Source: Candidatus Vogelbacteria bacterium
GTDB taxonomy: Bacteria > Patescibacteriota > Minisyncoccia > Phycocordibacterales > XYD1-FULL-46-19
Direction: 5' to 3'
Assembly (NCBI GenBank): GCA_903825615.1
Contig: CAIKBK010000019.1
Location: forward strand, 1-6,054
DNA length: 6,054 nt
Shown here: positions 1-4,724 of the stretch, piece by piece
Layout of the letters: each line of letters opens with the position of its first letter
How positions within the stretch are numbered: position 1 is the first letter of the stretch
Program-made: the position numbers and the translations under genes
Notes under the pieces: generated by a model
What the model was told of the DNA's origin: nothing
What the model saw: the letters and a program-made list of their open reading frames with translations, nothing else
Databases searched by the model: none

Positions 1-339
1 ATGGTATCATCAGTCGATGTCTATAACTGCAACCCAAAAAAGATTACCAGCAAAAAAGAAATTCAAAGTTTTGTTATTAAACTTTGCGACGCCATTGGCA
101 TGAAGCGCCACGGCCCAACTTTAATCGAACGTTTTGCTGAAGGCGAACTAGCCGGCTACTCAGCCATGCAATTTATCGAGACCTCAAGCATTACCATGCA
201 CTTCGATGACCAGCATGATAATCGCGCCTTTATCGACATCTTCAGTTGCAAGTATTTTGACCACAAAAAGGCTGAGCTCTTCTGTCGTAAGTTCTTAGAG
301 GGGAACAAATCTAAATCTGTTTACTATTTCCGCCACTAG
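1..339 (+). CDS. speD: SpeD-like pyruvoyl-dependent decarboxylase (AdoMet decarboxylase family)
   Basis: Small (112 aa) homologue of the class 1b S-adenosylmethionine decarboxylase proenzyme. Such enzymes self-cleave at an internal serine that becomes a pyruvoyl cofactor, and they normally make decarboxylated AdoMet for spermidine synthesis in the cytoplasm. Seen: the core 'IETSSITMH' at residues 59-67 aligns with the family's ES-H-x-x-x-H region. Ser62 falls at the pyruvoyl position, His67 and Cys83 (in 'IDIFSC') at the two processing/catalytic positions, and the N-terminal 'DVYNCNPKK' matches the usual 'DxYGCxP' strand. Odd: the residue before the putative cleavage serine is Thr61; the Glu (Glu60) is shifted by one. 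Known: SpeD homologues in CPR bacteria and other microbes include members that have become arginine or ornithine decarboxylases, so the substrate is uncertain. The ATG is the first base of the window, so the true start may lie a few codons upstream and no RBS can be judged. No spermidine synthase is adjacent. Confidence 0.85.
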   Translation: MVSSVDVYNCNPKKITSKKEIQSFVIKLCDAIGMKRHGPTLIERFAEGELAGYSAMQFIETSSITMHFDDQHDNRAFIDIFSCKYFDHKKAELFCRKFLEGNKSKSVYYFRH

Positions 340-353
340 GCGGATTTTTATTT
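329..353 (+). terminator. Intrinsic terminator overlapping the speD-like stop codon
   Basis: A perfect 6-bp stem, TCCGCC (329-334) with GGCGGA (339-344), has loop ACTA and is followed by TTTTTATTT (345-353). The TAG stop codon (337-339) lies in the loop and 3' arm, so termination is built into the gene end. On the - strand the hairpin follows the recJ stop but is trailed by AATAGTAA, so it is a poor terminator for recJ. Its arms are identical to those of the palindrome inside recJ at 852-867. Confidence 0.7.
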
Positions 354-2096
354 AGGTTTCTTTAAATCGACAATCCTGAGGCGTAGCTCGGGATAGTTCT
401 TAAACATAGATTTCTCAAGGGTCACCAGCATATCTATCTTCTCCCCCGCTTCAAGTTTGATATCACCGAAGATGTGAGAGGGATCATTGGGTACCGGCGA
501 GGCAAAAAAACCAATGGCCGGGATTTTGCTCCCATCGGACTTTTTAAACATTAACTCCAAATGTAATCCACCATTGCCAAAATATTTAACTTCGGCAATC
601 TCAACACGGCGCAACCAGAAAACTGGCTTGGGGTTACCCATACCAAAGGGGGCCAAAGGCTCAATCTGCTTATAAGTGGCCCAAGTCAATTGATCAAGAG
701 ATAGCTCTTCGTCAGCCAAGAGCTCGGTAACAACATCCGTCTTTTTAGCTTTCTTAGCCGAAGCGGTGAGACGCTCGATTAATTCCTTCTCTTTATTAGG
801 AGCGAGGGAAAAACCGCCCGCCATGGGGTGCCCGCCAAAATCGGAGAAGAATCCGCCAGCCGGCGGATCGCCGGCCCCCGCCATTACCTCTACCACATTA
901 AGTGAACCGTCCGAGCGACAAGAACCTTTAATTGTTCCCGCTTCGTTCTTACTCCAAAGCCAGACGGATCGGCCATAGCGCTCTACAATCTTCGATGAAG
1001 TCATGCCAAGCACGCCCAAGCCCCACTCCGGCGAACCGGCCACAATAATTGGTGGTAAATTATTCTCGTCCAATTGTAATGAAAGATCTTTAACAATTCT
1101 CTCGACTGAATCTTTGCGTTCTTTGTTTTTTTCTTCAAGATGATCGGCAATAGTGCGCGCCTCGGCCTGATCTGTAGCCGTAAGAAGATAGTAAGCCTGT
1201 GAGGCGTGCGACATGCGGCTGGCCGAATTGATGCGCGGTCCAATCATAAAGCTAATATCATCCTCAACCACATTGGCTGGACGAATCTTGATTTGATTAA
1301 GCAAAACTTGCAAACCTAAACGTCGAGTTTGGCGCAAAACTTTAAGTCCATAGTAAGTGAGTAGTCGATTCTCACCCGTGAGCGCCACCATATCAGAGAC
1401 TGTCGCAATCGCAACGAGATCAAGCAACCATTTCTCCCAACCAAGAGCAATATCAAAACGCTTGGTGGCCAGTACGGCGCAAACAAATTTAAACATAACA
1501 CCGGCACCAGCCAGGAGTTTGTCAGGATAATTATCACCCGCTTGCTTGGCATCAATTACCGCATAGGCTGATGGTACTTCAATCGCCACCAAGTGATGGT
1601 CGGTAATAATAACATCAATATCTTGAGACTGCGCCAACTTAACCTCGTTAACATCAGTAATACCACAATCAATAGTGATAATTAATTTCACATTTTGCGC
1701 CACAAAGTCGCCGATCTTATTCTCATTCAGACCATAAGCTTCATTGTGCCGATCGGGAATATAAACCTCATAGTTGGTAAATTTTATCTCATTAAAAAAA
1801 GAGGACAAGATAACTGAACCAGGGATACCGTCCGCATCATAATCGCCAAAAATAACAATGCGCTCGTCCCGCTCAATAGCTAGGAGTAATCGATCAACCC
1901 CCTTCTTCATATCTTTCATTAAGAAAGGGTCAAGTAGGTCGCGCTCGTAATTGGGATTGAGATAGGCTTCAGCTTCTTGTTTGGTTTTAATGCCGCGATA
2001 AAACAAAAGTTTCCGAACCAGTTCGGGATAAATCTCTAATTCTTTCTCAACTTTTTTGGTCAGTGGCTTCCGCAGCGCCCATTTCTTCTTAATCAT
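348..2096 (-). CDS. recJ: Single-stranded-DNA-specific exonuclease RecJ
   Basis: Cytoplasmic 5'-3' ssDNA exonuclease of the DHH superfamily, using divalent metal and acting in recombinational repair, mismatch repair and replication-fork processing. Seen in 582 aa (usual compact length; E. coli RecJ is similar): DHH domain with motif I 'FGDYDADG' (83-90; Asp85, Asp87, Asp89), motif II 'IDCG' (142-145), motif III 'TDHH' (165-168) and 'ATVSDMV' (231-237; Asp235). Next come 'GPRINSASRM' (286-295), then the DHHA1 domain with 'KGSCRSDG' (390-397) and 'GGHPMAGG' (421-428). A C-terminal OB-fold region starts near 460 and includes 'PFGMGNPKPVF' (483-493). The usual NAAGR is NSASR here. Residues 410-415 (DPPAGG) look like an in-frame insertion encoded by a DNA palindrome just before the GGH motif. 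The ATG at 2096 gives the expected N-terminal 'KWxLRKPL' segment; no clear Shine-Dalgarno is visible. It converges on the speD-like gene and diverges from the HIT gene. Confidence 0.96.
   Translation of the reverse strand: MIKKKWALRKPLTKKVEKELEIYPELVRKLLFYRGIKTKQEAEAYLNPNYERDLLDPFLMKDMKKGVDRLLLAIERDERIVIFGDYDADGIPGSVILSSFFNEIKFTNYEVYIPDRHNEAYGLNENKIGDFVAQNVKLIITIDCGITDVNEVKLAQSQDIDVIITDHHLVAIEVPSAYAVIDAKQAGDNYPDKLLAGAGVMFKFVCAVLATKRFDIALGWEKWLLDLVAIATVSDMVALTGENRLLTYYGLKVLRQTRRLGLQVLLNQIKIRPANVVEDDISFMIGPRINSASRMSHASQAYYLLTATDQAEARTIADHLEEKNKERKDSVERIVKDLSLQLDENNLPPIIVAGSPEWGLGVLGMTSSKIVERYGRSVWLWSKNEAGTIKGSCRSDGSLNVVEVMAGAGDPPAGGFFSDFGGHPMAGGFSLAPNKEKELIERLTASAKKAKKTDVVTELLADEELSLDQLTWATYKQIEPLAPFGMGNPKPVFWLRRVEIAEVKYFGNGGLHLELMFKKSDGSKIPAIGFFASPVPNDPSHIFGDIKLEAGEKIDMLVTLEKSMFKNYPELRLRIVDLKKPK
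851..875. repeat. GC-rich palindromic element within recJ
   Basis: Two overlapping perfect inverted repeats: ATCCGCC-AGCC-GGCGGAT (851-868) and GCCGGCG-GAT-CGCCGGC (859-875). They cannot form at the same time. The tract is much more GC-rich than the surrounding gene. Read on the recJ strand, 869-852 encodes exactly DPPAGG. The inner 16 bases (852-867) share both 6-nt arms with the terminator hairpin at 329-344. It resembles in principle the small palindromic elements that insert in-frame into bacterial genes, such as the Rickettsia palindromic elements. Assignment to a mobile family is inference. Confidence 0.55.
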
Positions 2097-2147
2097 TTGT
2101 CTTTATTGTTATACAATATACTATATAAGAGCTAATATATAAAACCT
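2097..2147. promoter_or_regulatory. Divergent AT-rich promoter region (recJ / HIT gene)
   Basis: This 51-bp gap separates two divergent start codons and is almost entirely A and T, with overlapping TATA-like hexamers. For recJ the best -10 candidate is TATAAC (2113-2108), ending 11 nt before the ATG, so its leader would be very short; no good -35 is seen. For the HIT gene the candidates are TATACT (2117-2122), TATAAG (2124-2129) and TAATAT (2133-2138), with no convincing -35 at the right spacing. Neither gene shows a clear Shine-Dalgarno here. Promoter activity follows from the divergent layout; the exact boxes are uncertain. Confidence 0.4.
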
Positions 2148-2561
2148 ATGGCTAATAATTGTATTTTTTGCAAAATTATTACGGGTGAGATACCAGCGAG
2201 TAAGATCTACGAGGATAATGACTTTTTTGTCATGCTTGATATTAACCCTGTTAACCGTGGCCACTCCTTGGTAATTCCCAAGACCCACTTCGCTAATATT
2301 TTTGATGCCCCCGAAGAAATAACCGCCAAAATCGGGCCAATGATAAAAAAAATGGCTCAAGCAATTAAGACTGGGGTTAATGCTGACGGCCTAAATGTTG
2401 TTATTAACAATGACCAAGCGGCTGGTCAAGTCGTCTTTCACGCCCATGTGCATCTTATCCCCCGTTTCGAAGGTGACGGCTTCACCCACTGGCACGGTAA
2501 AGGTGGCGAAACCCCCGCCGATTTTGAAGAAACCAAAACTAGAATTATCTCAGAGCTTTAA
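2148..2561 (+). CDS. hit: HIT (histidine triad) family nucleotide hydrolase
   Basis: A 137-aa cytoplasmic protein of the HIT superfamily, Hit/HINT branch, whose members hydrolyse nucleoside phosphoramidates or dinucleoside polyphosphates through a histidine nucleophile. Seen: the catalytic triad 'HAHVHLIPR' (98-106; His98, His100, His102) and the N-terminal 'CIFCKIITGEIP' (5-16), whose Cys5 and Cys8 are the zinc-type cysteines common in this branch. 'DINPVNRGHSLVIPKTH' (31-47) is the nucleotide-pocket strand region and 'VVINNDQAAGQ' (84-94) precedes the triad. Length and motif spacing are normal, resembling Bacillus subtilis Hit. The substrate cannot be told from sequence. The ATG at 2148 is directly followed by the family's characteristic N-terminus, though no Shine-Dalgarno precedes it. 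The last 17 nt overlap the end of pgk on the other strand. Confidence 0.95.
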   Translation: MANNCIFCKIITGEIPASKIYEDNDFFVMLDINPVNRGHSLVIPKTHFANIFDAPEEITAKIGPMIKKMAQAIKTGVNADGLNVVINNDQAAGQVVFHAHVHLIPRFEGDGFTHWHGKGGETPADFEETKTRIISEL

Positions 2562-3615
2562 TACCGGGCAAAGTGCCAGTGGCGAGAAAGTCGAGCATGG
2601 CTCCACCCGCCAGAGACAGGTGGGTGAATTTTTTGTCTAATTTAAGTTGCCCTATAGCGGCTAAGGTATCACCCCCGCCAACGATCGAAATACCCCGAGC
2701 ATCAGCCACAATCTTAGCCAGTTCCAATGTTCCCTGTTTTGCTCCCACTTCAAACCAACCGGCTGGCCCATTCCACACTATCATTCGAGCCGACTTAACA
2801 GCTTGCTTGATCAAGACAAGAGTCTTAGGACCAATATCAACAATCTGGCCTTTTTTATTCTTAATCGTATCAACCGGCAAAACTATTTTCTTATTTTTTA
2901 AGAATGGTTTAATATAACTAACATCCTCATCGGCAATTGACGAACCAATGTCACAGCCCAGCGCTTTCAGAAAAGAGTTAGCCAGAGCCCCCACAATAAA
3001 AATCTTGTCAGCAGTCTTCCCGAATTTCTTAATCAAGGGAATTTTGGTTTGGAACTTAATGCCCCCCAAGATAACAATAAAAGGCTTCTTTGGTTTGAGA
3101 ACTAGACTCAGATTTTTAAGTTCTTTAGCAAAAAGTAAGCCGGCATAGCTAGGCAGATACTTAGTAACGGCTCCGACTGAAGCCTGGATGCGATGTGAGA
3201 CCGAGAAAGCATCGTTAACATAGATATCAGCTAAACCGGCCAATTTCTTGGCAAAATCAGGGTTATTCTTCTTCTCGCCGTCAAACTTGCGAATATTCTC
3301 GAGCAAAACAACCTGCCCCGCCGAGAGATAAATATTAAACTTAGGGTCATTAAATTTCTTAACCAACTTTACGCCAAAGAACTGGCTCAAGTATTTGGCA
3401 ATAGGAGCCAAACTCTTCTTACCATCGCTCCCGAGATGGCTCACGAGAATCACACGAGCGCCATTTTTTAGCAAATATTCAATTGTCGGCAAACTCTGAT
3501 CAAGGCGCGAAGTCTCAGTAATTTTACTGGCCCTAAGTGGGACGTTAAAATCAACGCGCACCAATACTTTTTTACCGAGCAAATTTTTTCTTTTTAATTG
3601 AGTAATTATTTTCAT
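2545..3615 (-). CDS. pgk: Phosphoglycerate kinase
   Basis: Cytoplasmic glycolytic enzyme that transfers phosphate between 1,3-bisphosphoglycerate and ADP to make 3-phosphoglycerate and ATP. Seen: 'VRVDFNVPL' (19-27); Arg37 in 'TSRLDQSLPTI', the catalytic arginine position; 'SHLG' (59-62); 'LLENIRKFDGE' (104-114); 'VNDAFSVSHRIQAS' (133-146). The C-terminal domain has 'ILGGIKFQTKI' (182-192), 'WNGPAGWFE' (281-289) and the nucleotide-binding 'GGGDTLAAI' (313-321), then 'HLSLAGGAMLDFL' (332-344). At 356 aa it is shorter than the usual 390-400 aa. Odd: the normally conserved Arg of SHLGRP (a 3-phosphoglycerate ligand, Arg65 in human PGK) is Ser63, although Arg37, Arg109 and Arg142 occupy the other phosphate-binding positions. 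The start lies 2 nt after the tpiA stop, so the two are surely co-transcribed. No intrinsic terminator is seen downstream on this strand. Confidence 0.96.
   Translation of the reverse strand: MKIITQLKRKNLLGKKVLVRVDFNVPLRASKITETSRLDQSLPTIEYLLKNGARVILVSHLGSDGKKSLAPIAKYLSQFFGVKLVKKFNDPKFNIYLSAGQVVLLENIRKFDGEKKNNPDFAKKLAGLADIYVNDAFSVSHRIQASVGAVTKYLPSYAGLLFAKELKNLSLVLKPKKPFIVILGGIKFQTKIPLIKKFGKTADKIFIVGALANSFLKALGCDIGSSIADEDVSYIKPFLKNKKIVLPVDTIKNKKGQIVDIGPKTLVLIKQAVKSARMIVWNGPAGWFEVGAKQGTLELAKIVADARGISIVGGGDTLAAIGQLKLDKKFTHLSLAGGAMLDFLATGTLPGIKALR
2604..2634 (+). terminator. Intrinsic terminator for the HIT gene, inside the pgk coding region
   Basis: An 8-bp stem, CACCCGCC (2604-2611) with GGTGGGTG (2619-2626), contains one G-U pair and a 7-nt loop. 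It is followed by AA and six Ts (2629-2634). It lies 42 nt beyond the HIT stop and has the correct orientation for a + strand transcript. On the opposite strand the same bases encode pgk residues around 'THLSLAGG', a conserved part of the enzyme, so one sequence appears to serve both purposes. Confidence 0.55.
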
Positions 3616-3617
3616 AA

Positions 3618-4382
3618 CTAAGACTTACTGGCAATTTTAATAATTTCGGCAAAATTCTTCGGATTAAGCGAATCACGACCCACCAAGAGGCCGTCAGCCT
3701 GACCAACACTAAGGAAGTCGCCGGCGTTCGTCGCATTCGCCGAGCCACCGTATAAAACCGGAACGGAGAGAGCTTTTTTACGGCCAACAATCCCCGCTAA
3801 GACTTTGCGGATAAAAATCTTGTTGTGAAGAAAGCCATCGGGTGTCTCAACTCTCGTCGCATTTTTTCCGATCGCCCAAACTGGTTCATAGGCAATAATT
3901 AAGCGGTCAGCTAGTTTGATGGGGAAACCGATTAAATCTTTTTCTAATTGCTCTTGCAAAGTATTTAAGTAATGACATTTATCATCACGCACCGCTTCAC
4001 CAATACAAAGAATTACTCGTAAGCCAGCCGTAAGAGCAGTCAGAATTTTTTTATTAACAATCTCGTCAGTGTCGCCTCCTGCCCGTCGCTCGGAATGACC
4101 GATGATTACTGTCTTAATTCCTAAATCACGGATCATATAAGCGGAGACACCCCCCGTCTGCGCTCCCTGATCAACAAAGTGGGCGTCTTGAGCGCCAATC
4201 TCAACTTTACCGCCTAGAGACAGCCTTTTTAGTTCTGGCAAATAAACAAAAGGTGGACAGATAAGCACCGATACCCCACGCACCGAGCCAACCGAACGTT
4301 TGATCTCGGTAAAAGTGGCTTTAACATCTTTTAGGGTCACTGGGTTCATTTTCCAATTCCCTGCAATAATTTTATTAGACAT
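3618..4382 (-). CDS. tpiA: Triosephosphate isomerase
   Basis: Cytoplasmic TIM-barrel enzyme that interconverts dihydroxyacetone phosphate and glyceraldehyde 3-phosphate. Seen in 254 aa (normal length): 'GNWKMN' (8-13; Asn9, Lys11), 'IGAQDAHF' (62-69), 'IIGHSERR' (93-100; electrophile His96), 'AYEPVWAIG' (164-172; catalytic base Glu166), 'YGGSAN' (211-216) and 'GLLVGRDSL' (231-239). Odd: the mobile lid (loop 6), canonically AIGTGKTATP, reads 'AIGKNATRVETP' (170-181), and the usual RRxxFxE(S/T)D segment after HSERR is shortened to 'RRAGGDTDE' (99-107). Catalytic residues are intact, so activity is expected. It is the first gene of a tpiA-pgk operon. The ATG at 4382 starts 6 nt after a consensus TATAAT, so the mRNA is probably leaderless. 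The start is well supported because residues 4-13 match the family N-terminus. Confidence 0.96.
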   Translation of the reverse strand: MSNKIIAGNWKMNPVTLKDVKATFTEIKRSVGSVRGVSVLICPPFVYLPELKRLSLGGKVEIGAQDAHFVDQGAQTGGVSAYMIRDLGIKTVIIGHSERRAGGDTDEIVNKKILTALTAGLRVILCIGEAVRDDKCHYLNTLQEQLEKDLIGFPIKLADRLIIAYEPVWAIGKNATRVETPDGFLHNKIFIRKVLAGIVGRKKALSVPVLYGGSANATNAGDFLSVGQADGLLVGRDSLNPKNFAEIIKIASKS

Positions 4383-4388
4383 AAGTCT

Positions 4389-4416
4389 ATTATACTATCG
4401 ATTGCCATTTCGCCAA
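4389..4416 (-). promoter_or_regulatory. tpiA-pgk promoter, predicted leaderless start
   Basis: On the - strand a perfect -10 TATAAT (4394-4389) lies 16 bp downstream of TTGGCG (4416-4411), a 4/6 match to TTGACA. The -10 ends only 6 nt before the tpiA ATG, so transcription would begin at or within a base or two of the A of the start codon. There is no room for a Shine-Dalgarno. Confidence 0.65.
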
Positions 4417-4459
4417 AAACCAAGAAAAAGAAACCACCCAGGGCCAAAGCCGAGGGTGG
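4415..4459 (-). terminator. Strong intrinsic terminator upstream of the tpiA promoter
   Basis: On the - strand, CCACCC-TC-GGC-TTTG-GCC-CT-GGGTGG (4459-4434) forms a 9-bp stem broken by a 2x2 internal loop. A long T-rich tail follows (TTTCTTTTTC, then TTGGTTTTT). It would stop transcripts coming from the PilX-like gene, or from a promoter in the gap, before they reach tpiA. The tail overlaps the tpiA -35 region. Confidence 0.7.
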
Positions 4460-4663
4460 GGAAACGCGAAGTGTGATAAGTGACACCAGAACTTTTTTCA
4501 GGACATCCAAAGAGGGCGGCGGGGATGCGAGATTGTTTTTGCCTGTGCGTAGGCTAACGACGAACGATGAACGCGCGCGCACTTTCGAAGAGAAGCTGAA
4601 TCTTCTCAGCTACAATCTGCTTTGGTAAGCTCTTTTGTCAAAACCACACGGTGAACAACTACG
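4434..4663 (-). ncRNA. Possible structured ncRNA or long 3' UTR, unidentified
   Basis: A non-coding stretch ending at the terminator at 4459-4434 and preceded by a possible promoter (4697-4670), giving a transcript of about 230 nt. Visible structure: a 6-bp hairpin GAGAAG-N6-CTTCTC (4607-4590) with a competing GCTGA/TCAGC pairing (4610-4606 with 4599-4595). A 7-bp long-range pairing, AGATTGT/ACAATCT (4618-4612 with 4536-4530), would close a multibranch domain. A short AGGC/GCCT... hairpin (4554-4541) lies within it. An alternating CG run (4572-4579) also sits inside. It matches no RNA family I can recognise. The alternative is that it is simply the 3' UTR of the PilX-like gene, which has no terminator of its own closer to its stop. 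Confidence 0.25.
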
Positions 4664-4669
4664 GACTTC

Positions 4670-4697
4670 AGTTTAGCAAAAATAAAATAATTATCAA
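4670..4697 (-). promoter_or_regulatory. Possible promoter in the tpiA/pilX-like gap
   Basis: On the - strand TTGATA (4697-4692, 5/6 match to the -35 consensus) is followed after 16 bp by TAAACT (4675-4670, 4/6 match to the -10). A TGC directly before the -10 gives an extended -10 element. Transcription would start near 4663. The tract is AT-rich, so chance matches are likely; the support is the combination of spacing, extended -10 and a downstream terminator with no gene between. Confidence 0.3.
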
Positions 4698-4704
4698 ATA
4701 TTTT

Positions 4705-4713
4705 TGTGGATAA
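4705..4713 (-). other. Single perfect DnaA-box sequence
   Basis: TTATCCACA on the - strand matches the bacterial DnaA-box consensus exactly and sits beside an AT-rich tract. I find no second box and no dnaA, dnaN or other origin-linked gene, so this is not evidence for an origin. Confidence 0.2.
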
Positions 4714-4724
4714 CTCCATCTTAT

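Larger units (their letters stand above)
4383..4724. other. 342-bp non-coding region between the PilX-like gene and tpiA
   Basis: I see no convincing protein gene here. The only sizeable open frame (from a GTG at 4582 on the - strand) runs into tpiA in another frame and has no recognisable motif. The stretch holds the tpiA promoter (4389-4416), a - strand terminator (4415-4459), a possible structured transcript upstream of that terminator, an AT-rich possible promoter (4670-4697) and a single DnaA-box sequence (4705-4713). I checked for SRP RNA, RNase P RNA and tmRNA signatures and found none. Confidence 0.7.

Noticed and set aside
2500..2525. GGCG-N7-CGCC inverted repeat near the HIT 3' end as a terminator for pgk on the - strand.
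   Set aside because: Only a 4-bp stem, and no T-run follows it on the - strand.
4550..4570. Resemblance of GCTAACGACGAACGATGA to a tmRNA tag start (ANDE...).
   Set aside because: The frame stops after ANDER, without the usual Ala-rich end, and there is no alanine tRNA-like domain, T-arm or CCA end on either side.
4346..4582. Open frame of 78 codons on the - strand in the gap upstream of tpiA (GTG start).
   Set aside because: It runs through the terminator and promoter into the start of tpiA in a different frame, has low-complexity composition and no recognisable motif. tpiA itself is unambiguous.
4680..4720. AT-rich tract next to a perfect DnaA box, considered as a replication origin.
   Set aside because: Only one box, no cluster, no origin-associated genes. 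A single 9-mer in an AT-rich gap can occur by chance.
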